NCBI GenBank assembly: GCA_025965555.1
Contig: JAOPWT010000169.1
Location: forward strand, 1-33,329
From: Mycobacterium sp.
GTDB taxonomy: Bacteria > Actinomycetota > Actinomycetes > Mycobacteriales > Mycobacteriaceae
Reading direction: 5' to 3'
Length of the DNA stretch: 33,329 nt
How positions within the stretch are numbered: position 1 is the first letter of the stretch; the number at the start of each line of letters is the position of its first letter. The notes beneath the pieces were generated by a model. The model saw nothing but the letters and a program-made list of their open reading frames with translations, did no database searches and was not told where the DNA came from. This document shows positions 1-8,081 of the stretch, in pieces. The translations under genes were made by a program, and so were the position numbers.

Positions 1-50
1 TGGCCAATGCCCTTGCGCCACTGGCGCGATTGGCCGAGCAGGGCAACTAG
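1..50 (+). CDS. Possible C-terminal fragment of an unknown gene entering from the left
   Basis: Reading codons from base 3, the frame is open from the left edge and ends at TAG 48-50, giving a tail of ANALAPLARLAEQGN. Most codons end in G or C, as expected for coding sequence here, and the stop lies one base from the stop of the convergent glycoside hydrolase. Fifteen residues are too few to name a family. It may be the end of a plus-strand gene or a chance open frame. Confidence 0.3.
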   Translation, partial: ANALAPLARLAEQGN

Positions 51-51
51 T

Positions 52-1392
52 TCATCCCAACCAGTCGAGGACGGCCGCCGCGGTCCACGACTGCTGCATG
101 CTGCCCAGCGGCTCGCCGGTGAACGGCTCGTAGTATTCGGCGAAGGTGCCGTCGCTGGCCTGCCGGAGTCCTTCGCGGCGCAGGTTCGCCGAGCGTTCGG
201 CCCAGCCGCGTCGCGCGAAGCACCAGGAGAACAGCCACGTCACCACCGGCCAGACCGGGCCACGCCAGTATTCGCGTGCCCGGAAGTCCCGAGACACCGG
301 CGACGTCGACGGGATCAGGCAGTACCTCAGATCCGGGTGTCCACAGAAACGCGGACCGTCGAGGAGCTTCAACAGCGCCCGCTCGCGGTCGTGCGGGAGG
401 CCGCCACACAGCAGCGGCGAGAACTGCGCGACGGTCTCCGTGACGATCCACTTCTTGGCGCGAAGGTCGTAATCCCTTGCTGCACCGGTACGTTCGTCGG
501 TCGTCTCGACGACGCCGCGGCGGAAGCGCTCAGCCCAGGCGTAGAGGTCGCGGACGTCGGAGTGCGGTCGCTTGTAGTCCTCGCCGATCTCGGCCAGCAC
601 GGTGCACGCCACGGAGAGGATCGCCGACACGAACACGTCCTCCACCGCGAAGCTCATCACGCCGGGCAGCAGTTGGTCGTCGTAATTGACCGACTTCATC
701 TGCTCGACCAGCCACATGTACCGGTCGTATTCGAGGTCCGACGGCCGCTGTGAGGCATCGGTGACGACGGTGTTGTCCTCGCGCTGGTACTCCGGCATGA
801 TGCCGGGAATCACGTTGGCGTACGCCGCATCCCACCGCGGCGAGTTGTCCATCCCGGACTCCCAGCCGTGATACATCGTGACCCGTCCACGCGAATCGGG
901 GTCCCGCGCCTCGGCCAGCCAGCGGTGCCAACGGACCAGATCCTCCCAGCGACGGTCGAGGAACGCCTCCGCCACCGCGCGGGTGGAACGGCCCCGCGTG
1001 CGGGCCTGGTCGAGGATGCGCTGCACGGCGATGGCGTGCACCGGCGGCTGCGTGATGCCCGACGTGTGCCGAGTGCGCGGCGCGTTCGCCGCCAGCGCCG
1101 ACGTCGCCCACCGTGCCGGGCCGGGGAAGTATCCGTCGACGCCGTTGGCGAACACGATGTGCGGGATCATCCCGTTGCTCCACTGCGCCGACAGCAGGGT
1201 GTCCAATTCGACGACGGCCCGCTCGACGCTCAGCGGGGCAAGGCCGATCGACACGAAGGCCGCGTCCCAACTCCACATGTGCGGGTACAGCAGGGGGGCG
1301 GCAGTGGTCATCACGCCCAGGTCATTGCCGCGAAGTAGATAGGCGGCGCGGGCCGCCAACTGCGTCGGCGCGAAGCTCGAATCCGGTGGCAT
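52..1392 (-). CDS. ggH: Glucosylglycerate hydrolase, GH63 family (mycobacterial GgH type)
   Basis: The predicted role is hydrolysis of the compatible solute glucosylglycerate (and possibly mannosylglycerate) to sugar and glycerate in the cytoplasm; there is no signal peptide. The protein is about 446 residues and has the (alpha/alpha)6-toroid character of GH63, with conserved stretches such as YPHMWSWDAAF, GWESGMDNSPRWD and REYWRGPVWP. Counting from the ATG at 1392, the Asp of GMDNSPRWD is residue 182 and the Glu of FAEYY is residue 419. These are the numbers I remember for the catalytic acid and base of the Mycolicibacterium hassiacum enzyme, which supports both the function and this start. 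A second in-frame ATG at 1404 would add four residues. Neither start has a clear ribosome site. The gene is divergent from the SDR gene and no glucosylglycerate synthesis gene is nearby. Confidence 0.9.
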   Translation of the reverse strand: MPPDSSFAPTQLAARAAYLLRGNDLGVMTTAAPLLYPHMWSWDAAFVSIGLAPLSVERAVVELDTLLSAQWSNGMIPHIVFANGVDGYFPGPARWATSALAANAPRTRHTSGITQPPVHAIAVQRILDQARTRGRSTRAVAEAFLDRRWEDLVRWHRWLAEARDPDSRGRVTMYHGWESGMDNSPRWDAAYANVIPGIMPEYQREDNTVVTDASQRPSDLEYDRYMWLVEQMKSVNYDDQLLPGVMSFAVEDVFVSAILSVACTVLAEIGEDYKRPHSDVRDLYAWAERFRRGVVETTDERTGAARDYDLRAKKWIVTETVAQFSPLLCGGLPHDRERALLKLLDGPRFCGHPDLRYCLIPSTSPVSRDFRAREYWRGPVWPVVTWLFSWCFARRGWAERSANLRREGLRQASDGTFAEYYEPFTGEPLGSMQQSWTAAAVLDWLG

Positions 1393-1432
1393 CGGAACAA
1401 TCATGCGACGTCGGCGGCAAGCGCGCAGTCGG

Positions 1433-1438
1433 TAGGGT
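1433..1438 (+). promoter_or_regulatory. Predicted -10 element of a leaderless promoter for the SDR gene
   Basis: TAGGGT fits the mycobacterial TANNNT -10 pattern and is followed by a 7-base spacer and the GTG at 1446. Transcription would start at or next to the start codon, so the mRNA should be leaderless. This supports the GTG 1446 start over the internal ATG at 1524. Confidence 0.5.
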
Positions 1439-1445
1439 TCCCTGG

Positions 1446-2177
1446 GTGCCTTCCGATGAGTGCTCGCGCGAAGAGAAGACGGCTACCGCGGCGAAGAGCG
1501 CTCGCGCGGAGAGCAAAACCGCCATGATCACGGGCGCCGCCGGCGGGCTCGGTTCAGCCATCGCCGACGCGCTCGCTCCGACCCACACGCTGCTGCTCGC
1601 GGGTCGCCCGTCCGACCGCCTCGACGCCCTCGCCGCACGTCTCGGTGCTCCGACCTGGCCACTCGACCTCGGTGATCCGGATTCCATCGAATCCGCTGCC
1701 GAGGTGCTCACCGACCTCGACGTGCTGATCCACAATGCCGGGGTGTCCTATCCCGGCCGCGTGGCCGAGACCAGCGCCGACGAGTGGCGGGCGACCTTCG
1801 AGGTGAACGTCGTCGGCGCGGTCGCGCTCACGTTGGCGTTGCTCCCCGCGCTGCGCAGCGCGCGCGGACATGTGATCTTCATCAATTCCGGCGCAGGGAT
1901 CGACGCCTCACCCGGACTGGCGTCGTATTCGGCGAGCAAGTTCGCGCTGCGGTCGTTCGCGGACTCGCTTCGCACCGACGAGCCCACCCTGCGCGTCACC
2001 TCCGTGCATCCCGGCCGGATCGACACCGAGATGCAGCGCGACCTCATCGCTTACGAGGAGCGTGACTACGTGCCCGAGCAGTTCTTGTCACCCCAGACGG
2101 TGGCGACGGTGGTCGCCCAGGCGGTCGCCACTCCGCCCGATGCCCACGTGCACCAGATCGTCGTCCGGCCCAGGTAG
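1446..2177 (+). CDS. Short-chain dehydrogenase/reductase (SDR)
   Basis: This is a 243-residue classical SDR and a likely NAD(P)-dependent oxidoreductase of unknown substrate. Visible motifs are the Rossmann glycine motif TGAAGGLG (about residues 29-36), the HNAGV segment, the catalytic Ser in INSGAG and the YSASK active-site Tyr/Lys. The HPGRIDT segment after it is typical of the nucleotide-binding side. Starting at the ATG at 1524 would cut off the first beta strand (KTAMITGA), so I use GTG 1446, which also has a -10 element 7 bases upstream. The N-terminal 25 residues are charged and probably not part of the fold. The amidase gene begins 8 bases after the stop, suggesting an operon. A mycobacterial reductase with a similar tail is common, but I cannot assign a substrate. 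Confidence 0.85.
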   Translation: MPSDECSREEKTATAAKSARAESKTAMITGAAGGLGSAIADALAPTHTLLLAGRPSDRLDALAARLGAPTWPLDLGDPDSIESAAEVLTDLDVLIHNAGVSYPGRVAETSADEWRATFEVNVVGAVALTLALLPALRSARGHVIFINSGAGIDASPGLASYSASKFALRSFADSLRTDEPTLRVTSVHPGRIDTEMQRDLIAYEERDYVPEQFLSPQTVATVVAQAVATPPDAHVHQIVVRPR

Positions 2178-2185
2178 CCATCGCG

Positions 2186-3901
2186 ATGGCTCGGGAGTTC
2201 GAGGTTCACGAGGCGTCCATCGCCGAATTGCGCGCCGCGATGGAGTGCGGTCGCGTGGCGGCGGTCGGACTGCTCGAGTCCTACCTGGCCCGCATCGCCG
2301 CCTTCGACGGCGAGTTGAACGCGCTCGTCGTACCCAACCCGCAGGCGCGCGCCGACGCCGAGGCATCCGATGCGCGGCGGCAGGCGGGCGCCTCCTACGG
2401 TCCGCTGGACGGCATCCCGTACACGGCCAAGGACAGTTACCAGGCCCGTGGTCTGACCGTGGCGGCGGGCAGCCCGGCGTTCGCCGACCTGGTCGCCCAG
2501 CGCGACTGCTTCGTCATCGAGCGCCTACGAGCGGCGGGGGCAGTGCTGATCGGCTTGACCAACATGCCGCCGATGGCGAACGGCGGCATGCAACGCGGCC
2601 TGTACGGCCGGGCCGAAAGTCCCTACCACGCCGACTATCTCACCGCTCCGTTCGGTTCTGGCTCGTCGAACGGTTCCGGCACCGCGACGGCGGCATCGTT
2701 CTGCGCCTTCGGCCTCGGTGAGGAGACCTGGTCGTCGGGCCGCGGGCCGGCCTCCAACAACGCGTTGTGCGCCTACACCCCGTCGCGTGGCGTCATCTCG
2801 ACGCGTGGGGGCTGGCCACTGGTCCCGACCATGGACGTCGTTGTGCCGCAGACCCGTTCGATGGCCGACCTGCTGGAGGTTCTCGACGTCATCGTCGCCG
2901 AGGACCCGGACTCCCGTGGCGACTTCTGGCGGCAGCAACCATGGGTGGCGCTGCCACGCGTCGAGGAGGTGCGGCCCGCGTCGTACCGATCCCTCGCGGT
3001 GACCGACGCCGACCGTGCGCGCCGCGACCTGGCCGGGCGGCGGTTCGGCGTACCGCGGATGTACGTCAACGGTGATCCCGACGCGGGAGTCGGCGCCACC
3101 GGCATCGGCGGTCCTACCGGCCGGCGCATCGAGACCCGCCCGTCGGTGGTGGACCTGTTCGATGCGGTGCGACGCGACCTGCTCGAGGCGAGCGCCGAGG
3201 TGGTCGACGTCGACTTCCCGGTCGTCAGCAATTACGAGGGTGACCGCGAAGGCGCCCCGACCATCGCCACCCGCGGGCTGCTCAGCCCGGAGTACCTGCG
3301 CCGGGAGATCGTCGACCTGTCGGCGTGGGCGTGGGACGACTTCCTCGCCGCCAACGGCGATCCTGCGCTCAATCGTCTCGCTGACGTCGACGGCAGCCGG
3401 ATCTTCCCGCCTCCGCCCGGCTCCCTGCCCGACCGGTACGACGGCTTCGACGATGACATCGCGGAGTATCCGGCGTTCATCCGCGACAACCCGATCGGCT
3501 CGTTCCTGGCCATCCCGACCATCCCCGATGGCCTGGCCGCCCTTGAGCGGACGCGGCGGATCGACCTCGAGGAGTGGATGGACGAGCTGCGGCTGGACGC
3601 GGTGATCTTCCCCGCGGTCGCGGACGTCGGGCCCGCCGACATGGACTTCAACCCCGAATCAGCGGATCTCGGTTGGCGCAACGGTGTGTGGGTGGCCAAC
3701 GGCAACTTGGCAATTCGCCATTTGGGTATCCCCACCGTCACCGTACCGATGGGCACCATGGCGGACATCGGCATGCCCGTTGGCTTGACCTTCGCCGGTC
3801 GCGCCTACGACGACGTGGCGCTGCTCCGTCATGCCGCGGCAGTGGAGGCCACGGGCGCGAGGCGCACGCCCCCGCCCCGCACGCCACCCCTGTCCGGGTG
3901 A
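2186..3901 (+). CDS. Amidase signature (AS) family hydrolase
   Basis: This 571-residue protein belongs to the amidase signature family and probably hydrolyses a carboxamide or an N-acyl bond in the cytoplasm. The Ser-cisSer-Lys triad can be placed: Lys82 in YTAKDSY, Ser160 in GSGSSNGSG, and Ser184 in TWSSGRGPAS. The 24-residue spacing between the two serines matches the family. The signature is divergent: the usual TGGS(I/V)R core reads TWSSGR and GGSSGGS reads GSGSSNGS. The sequence is longer than typical AS enzymes (about 470-500), with an insertion between roughly residues 240 and 420. It follows the SDR by 8 bases. The substrate is unknown; relatives include allophanate hydrolase-like enzymes, Asp/Glu-tRNA amidotransferase A subunits and nitrile-pathway amidases, and no gatB/C is present. 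Confidence 0.88.
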   Translation: MAREFEVHEASIAELRAAMECGRVAAVGLLESYLARIAAFDGELNALVVPNPQARADAEASDARRQAGASYGPLDGIPYTAKDSYQARGLTVAAGSPAFADLVAQRDCFVIERLRAAGAVLIGLTNMPPMANGGMQRGLYGRAESPYHADYLTAPFGSGSSNGSGTATAASFCAFGLGEETWSSGRGPASNNALCAYTPSRGVISTRGGWPLVPTMDVVVPQTRSMADLLEVLDVIVAEDPDSRGDFWRQQPWVALPRVEEVRPASYRSLAVTDADRARRDLAGRRFGVPRMYVNGDPDAGVGATGIGGPTGRRIETRPSVVDLFDAVRRDLLEASAEVVDVDFPVVSNYEGDREGAPTIATRGLLSPEYLRREIVDLSAWAWDDFLAANGDPALNRLADVDGSRIFPPPPGSLPDRYDGFDDDIAEYPAFIRDNPIGSFLAIPTIPDGLAALERTRRIDLEEWMDELRLDAVIFPAVADVGPADMDFNPESADLGWRNGVWVANGNLAIRHLGIPTVTVPMGTMADIGMPVGLTFAGRAYDDVALLRHAAAVEATGARRTPPPRTPPLSG

Positions 3902-4051
3902 GTCGAAATAGGCGAGGCGGCGACTGAACCGTTTCGTCGGCGTGTGCGTGTCATTGGTAGGCACAACCGCAGATGGATGCCCATTCGCGGTGGTGTCCCA
4001 CCCTCGCCCGCGGGCGAGGCCGTCACATCCCTTCATCAGGAGCGAGCCACC

Positions 4052-4561
4052 ATGCATCGAACACTTCAGATCGCTGGCTGCGCACTCGGGGTGCTGCTCG
4101 CCGGCGCATGCAGTTCGGCCGGATCGAATGGAGCCCAGAAGCCAGCCTACGGAAGTCCCACCGCTCCGGCGAGCAACGTCGCGGCCACCGCACCGGGACC
4201 GGCCAGGATCGGGACCGCACAGAATTCCGCTGGCCCGATCCTGAGCGACGCCCAGGGTCGCGCCGTTTATCTCTTCGAAGGCGACAAGGGCGCGACCTCG
4301 ACCTGCCTCGACAAGTGCGCTCAGGAATGGCCGCCGTTGACCACGGCAGGCGCGCCGGTCGGCGGCACGGGGGTGAATGCGGCACTGCTGGCAACCAGCC
4401 CTCGACCCGACGGCGCCTTGCAGGTCACCTACAACGGTCACCCGCTCTACTACTACGGCGATGATCATGGGCCGGGAACCACTGCAGGACAAGGAGAAAC
4501 CAGCTACGGAGCCAAGTGGTATCTGCTCACGCCCGCCGGCCTCAAGATCGACGCCGACTGA
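4052..4561 (+). CDS. Secreted lipoprotein with two PF03640-type repeats
   Basis: This 169-residue protein is predicted to be exported and lipid-anchored. The N-terminus MHRTLQIAGCALGVLLAGAC has a positive residue, a hydrophobic core and a lipobox-like AGAC, followed by a Ser/Ala/Pro-rich linker. The mature part has two repeats of the Lipoprotein_15/COG4315 type: a first one with VYLFEGDKG, STCLDKCAQEWPPL, and a second with HPLYYYGDDHGPGTTAGQG ending at KWYLL. The first carries a Cys pair. The start at 4052 is chosen over upstream in-frame codons because of the signal peptide and AGGAGCG 8-14 bases upstream. Its biochemical role is unknown; the family is often listed as a secreted repeat of unknown function. 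The flavin monooxygenase gene starts 16 bases after its stop, so it could share a transcript without sharing the pathway. Confidence 0.85.
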   Translation: MHRTLQIAGCALGVLLAGACSSAGSNGAQKPAYGSPTAPASNVAATAPGPARIGTAQNSAGPILSDAQGRAVYLFEGDKGATSTCLDKCAQEWPPLTTAGAPVGGTGVNAALLATSPRPDGALQVTYNGHPLYYYGDDHGPGTTAGQGETSYGAKWYLLTPAGLKIDAD

Positions 4562-4577
4562 TCCGTAGCAGCCGGAC

Positions 4578-5813
4578 ATGCCACCGATGATGCCGCAAAC
4601 ACGACGCGGGCCACTGCGGATCCTCGTGGTCGGGGCCGGTGTTGGCGGCATCTCGGCGGCTCGCGGACTACTGCGTGACGGACATGACGTGACCGTCGTC
4701 GAGAGGCGGCCCGATCTGACTGCCGGCGGCGGCGCCGTCACCATCTGGCCCAACGGCGCAGCGGTGCTGCGGCAGCTCGGCGTCGACATGGCCGGCGCCG
4801 GTCAGCGGCTGCGCACCTTGCGGATCGCGACGTCGTCGGGTCGGCGGATGTTGACCATCGACCTGTCCGCGGTCGCCGACCGGCTCGGCGCGGCCGTCCA
4901 GATGGTGCCGCGCCGGATCCTGTTGGAACGGCTACTCAGCGACTTCCCCGCCGAACACCTCCGGCGCGACTCCCGAGTCGCCGGGGTGGTGAGCACAGCC
5001 GATGGAGCGCGCGTCGAGTTCACCGACGCCGGTCCGCTGACCGTAGATCTGGTAGTGGGCGCGGATGGGCTCCACTCGACGATTCGCCCCCTGCTTGGCG
5101 CGCCACCGGCGACGCCCACCGGTTGGTGCAGCTGGCAAGGACTCGTCACCCTGCCCGCACTGGCCGACCAGGACGTCGCGGTGAACATCATCGGTGCGCA
5201 CGGAAACCTAGGACTGTGGCCCGCAGGCGGACAGGAGCTCCAATGGTGGTTCGACCTTCCGTGGTCGCCGAACTTCGTCCGCCCGGTGCGTCCGATCGAG
5301 CTGATCCGGTCCCACTTCACCGGCTGGCTCGACACCGTCGACCAGGTGCTCGCCCGACTGACCGACGACGACCTGGCCCCCTCGCCCTACCCGCACCATC
5401 GGCATCCGATCCCCCGCGTCCGGAGTCCCGGCACGCTGACCTTGCTCGGCGATGCCGCCCACACCATGCCGCCGTTCCTCGCGCAGGGCACCAATCAGGC
5501 GCTGCTCGACGCGATGGTGTTGTGCAAGGCGCTTTCCGATTACCGGACGAGGGACGGCACCGCCGATCTGTCCTCCGCGCTGCGGTGGTACGAGGACACC
5601 CGGCGACGCAAGGTCGCAGCCGTGTCCCGGGTGGCGTCGCTGCAGGTGTCCCAACGCGAACTTCTTCTCAGACCCGCGGCGTTGATCCCGAACCGCTTCG
5701 CGACGTGGGCATTCGCGACGCTTCTCGGTTCGGTGAGTCACCGCCGGATGTCCGCCGAGATCACCGGGCAGCTCGGCGCCGCGGCGCACGCCCCGTCCCC
5801 CCGGCCACGATGA
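4578..5813 (+). CDS. Group A FAD-dependent aromatic monooxygenase (PHBH fold)
   Basis: This 411-residue single-component flavoprotein monooxygenase probably hydroxylates an aromatic or polyketide-like substrate using NAD(P)H and oxygen. The three family signatures are present: GAGVGG at residues 19-24 for the FAD ADP part, the DG motif in VVGADGLHSTIR (163-164), and the GD motif in LLGDAAHTMPPFLAQGTNQAL (291-292). The length and the absence of a C-terminal thioredoxin-like extension fit the small (about 400 residue) salicylate or zeaxanthin epoxidase-like enzymes. The next gene is an O-methyltransferase 14 bases downstream, so a hydroxylation followed by O-methylation of the new hydroxyl is a natural reading. 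Starts at 4578, 4587 and 4590 are all possible; the difference is four residues. Confidence 0.9.
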   Translation: MPPMMPQTRRGPLRILVVGAGVGGISAARGLLRDGHDVTVVERRPDLTAGGGAVTIWPNGAAVLRQLGVDMAGAGQRLRTLRIATSSGRRMLTIDLSAVADRLGAAVQMVPRRILLERLLSDFPAEHLRRDSRVAGVVSTADGARVEFTDAGPLTVDLVVGADGLHSTIRPLLGAPPATPTGWCSWQGLVTLPALADQDVAVNIIGAHGNLGLWPAGGQELQWWFDLPWSPNFVRPVRPIELIRSHFTGWLDTVDQVLARLTDDDLAPSPYPHHRHPIPRVRSPGTLTLLGDAAHTMPPFLAQGTNQALLDAMVLCKALSDYRTRDGTADLSSALRWYEDTRRRKVAAVSRVASLQVSQRELLLRPAALIPNRFATWAFATLLGSVSHRRMSAEITGQLGAAAHAPSPRPR

Positions 5814-5827
5814 TGGAGGCGAGGTAG

Positions 5828-6910
5828 ATGGCTGCCCCGCCGCCGGCCCGGCTGGTACGCGTTGTCGAAAGGGTGCGTCATCACCTTTCTCGGCTTCACC
5901 AACGGCTGACACCCGCGCCTGCGGCGATGATGGAGATCATCCTGTCCACCTGGACCTCGCAGGCGATCACCGCCGCCACCCAACTCGGCGTGGCCGATGC
6001 GCTCGCCGATGGCCCGCTCCCGATCGACGAGCTGGCGGCCCGGGTGGGCGCGGACCCCGACGCCCTGAGTCGGCTGCTGCGAGCGTTGATCGGCCGTGGC
6101 GTCTTCCGTCGTCGCCGCGACCTTCGCTACGAGTTGAATCCCCTCGCCGCCAGCCTCCGCTCGAACGCACCCGCATCGATGGCGTGGGCCGCGCGGTTCT
6201 ACGGCTCGGCGGAGCAGCGGGAGCGCTGGACGGCGCTGGCCGATGCCGTCCGCGGGGGCACTGCGATCGTCCCGGCGTTGCGCGGCAAGTCCAGCTTCGA
6301 GTACTTCGCGGACCATCCTGGGCTCGCCGAACTCTTCGACCGGACGATGCTGAGCATTTCGGAGTTGACCGACGCGCCCGTGGCCGCCGGGTACGACTTC
6401 AGTGCCTACCCCATCATCGTCGACGTCGGCGGCGGGCACGGCTCCCTGCTGGCTGCCATCCTGGCGCGCGCGCCCAATTCACGAGGCGTCCTCTACGACC
6501 TGCCGCGCGTGGCTGCGAGTGCGACGGATCTGTTGCTCCGCAACGGTTTAGGCCATCGGGTCGTGGTCGCCGATGGGTCGTTCTTCGATACTGTTCCCAG
6601 CGGCGGCGACGCCTACGTCCTCAAGAACGTCATCCACGACTGGCCTGACGACGAGGCGTTGCACATTCTGCGCAACGTCCGCACGGCGGCCGGCCCCGAA
6701 GCCACGGTGTTGCTGGTCGAATTCGTCATCCCCGACCACGATCGCGATTTCCCGGGAAAGTGGGTGGATCTGGAGATGCTGCTGAATCTGGGGTCTCGCG
6801 AGCGGACGGCGGCCGAGTACGGAGAACTGTTGCGCCGAGCTGGATTTCAGATGACCAGGGTGGTGCAGACAGCTACCCCACTGAGTGTGGTCGAGGCCAG
6901 AGTCGGGTAG
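5828..6910 (+). CDS. SAM-dependent O-methyltransferase (Methyltransf_2, COMT/ASMT-like)
   Basis: This 360-residue class I methyltransferase has an N-terminal winged-helix dimerisation domain (about 35-110, with LGVADALADGP and DPDALSRLLRAL) followed by a Rossmann-like SAM domain. Motif I is VDVGGGHGSLL at about 198-208. The general-base His is His270 in KNVIHDWPDDEA. Family members methylate phenolic hydroxyls of secondary metabolites. A ribosome site (GGAGGCGAGG) precedes the ATG. The gene is 14 bases after the flavin monooxygenase and probably in one operon with it. Its 3' end overlaps the 3' end of the opposite-strand FMO gene by 38 bases, so the two half-clusters meet tail to tail. The substrate is unknown; a hydroxylated product of the cluster is the obvious candidate. 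Confidence 0.9.
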   Translation: MAAPPPARLVRVVERVRHHLSRLHQRLTPAPAAMMEIILSTWTSQAITAATQLGVADALADGPLPIDELAARVGADPDALSRLLRALIGRGVFRRRRDLRYELNPLAASLRSNAPASMAWAARFYGSAEQRERWTALADAVRGGTAIVPALRGKSSFEYFADHPGLAELFDRTMLSISELTDAPVAAGYDFSAYPIIVDVGGGHGSLLAAILARAPNSRGVLYDLPRVAASATDLLLRNGLGHRVVVADGSFFDTVPSGGDAYVLKNVIHDWPDDEALHILRNVRTAAGPEATVLLVEFVIPDHDRDFPGKWVDLEMLLNLGSRERTAAEYGELLRRAGFQMTRVVQTATPLSVVEARVG

Positions 6911-8081
6911 CCGTCGACCGCGCCGATGCCGCCGCCAAGTAGGTGGCGACGTCGCGAGCCACTGGTGTGGCGTGGCGCCGGATCGCACGCAGCGGACCGT
7001 TGGGTGGAATCCCGTAGCCGATGGCGAAGAGCCCGCCCCCAAGGTTCGGGCCGAATCCCCCACGGGGTGCGCCCCGTTCGTCGAGGACGCCCAAGTGGCC
7101 GATCAACCCGTCGAGATCCATGCTGAACCCGGTCGCGGCGACGATCACCTGCGGCACAACGCAATCGTCGTCGGCGAGGACCACCCGCTCACCGTCCATC
7201 CGCGCCACGGCAGCCACCACCTCGACACGGCGGGCGCGAACGGCGGCGATGAGCTCGTCGGCGAGCGTCGGGATGCGCCCACGCGCTTCCACGGTCGCCT
7301 TCAATCCGAGTGCGGGACGCGCGAAGCCGTACGCGGACAGGTCCCCGATGGTGAGACGGTTGAGCTGCCTGATGATCGGATCGACGACGTTGGCAGGCAC
7401 CCGGGCGAACAGCTCAAGGAAGATGTCCGACGGGATCGGCCCGACCGCACGACGCACCAGATGCGGTGGGGTGCGGATCGCCAGCCAGATCCGGCGTGCG
7501 CCGGACTTGGCCAACTGCACGGCGATGTCGGCCGCCGAATTGCCCCCACCGACGACGAGGACGTCCCGGTCGCGGTACGGCCATGCGCTGACGAAGGCCG
7601 CTGAGTGCACGACTTCGCCGGTGAAGCCCGCCAGCCCGGGCCACGCCGGGACGACGGGGGTGCGGTAGTTGCCGGTGGCCAGGACGACGGCGCTGGCTCC
7701 GATGACCCCCGACGACGTGCGCAGCTCCCAGCGGTCCCCGGCCCGGTCGACCCGCAAGACGTCACACCCGAGAGCCAGGCGGATGTTCTGTCGCCGCACG
7801 TAGCTGTCGAAATAGCGGACCATGTCCTCCTTGGTGGGCCATCGGCCGGCCGTCATCGGAATCCGCTGTCCGGGAAGGTGCGACAGGAAACCCGTGGTGT
7901 TGAGCCGGAAGTCGTCGTAGCGCCTGCGCCACGACGCCACCGGTTCCATCGCGGCGTCGACGACGAGCGCGTCGATCCCGTGCCGATGGCGCAGTTGGCG
8001 CGCGACGGCGAGGCCGGCGGGTCCCGCGCCGATGACGACGGCGTCGTGCCCGTCGTCCTCGGCGCATCGATCGTCGATCAC
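6873..8081 (-). CDS. Flavin-containing monooxygenase (FMO/YUCCA-like)
   Basis: This 402-residue two-dinucleotide-domain flavoprotein is a predicted NADPH-dependent class B monooxygenase. Motifs: GAGPAG at residues 18-23 (FAD), an FMO-like FTGEVVHSAAF at 153-163, GGGNSA at 178-183 (NADPH), and the ATG motifs VVLATGNY and VAATGF. Such enzymes oxidise N or S atoms, do Baeyer-Villiger chemistry, or, in the plant YUCCA branch, oxidatively decarboxylate indole-3-pyruvate. The GTG start overlaps the stop of the preceding oxidase gene by four bases (GTGA), indicating translational coupling; it is the last gene of the six-gene operon. Together with the operon aminotransferase, an aryl-pyruvate or late-stage intermediate is a plausible substrate, but the sequence alone does not separate these options. 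Confidence 0.87.
   Translation of the reverse strand: MIDDRCAEDDGHDAVVIGAGPAGLAVARQLRHRHGIDALVVDAAMEPVASWRRRYDDFRLNTTGFLSHLPGQRIPMTAGRWPTKEDMVRYFDSYVRRQNIRLALGCDVLRVDRAGDRWELRTSSGVIGASAVVLATGNYRTPVVPAWPGLAGFTGEVVHSAAFVSAWPYRDRDVLVVGGGNSAADIAVQLAKSGARRIWLAIRTPPHLVRRAVGPIPSDIFLELFARVPANVVDPIIRQLNRLTIGDLSAYGFARPALGLKATVEARGRIPTLADELIAAVRARRVEVVAAVARMDGERVVLADDDCVVPQVIVAATGFSMDLDGLIGHLGVLDERGAPRGGFGPNLGGGLFAIGYGIPPNGPLRAIRRHATPVARDVATYLAAASARSTATRLWPRPHSVG

Noticed and set aside
3931-3959. SigF-type promoter (GTTT ... GGTA) for the lipoprotein gene
   Set aside because: Spacing is 20 bases rather than 15-17 and the -10 is incomplete.
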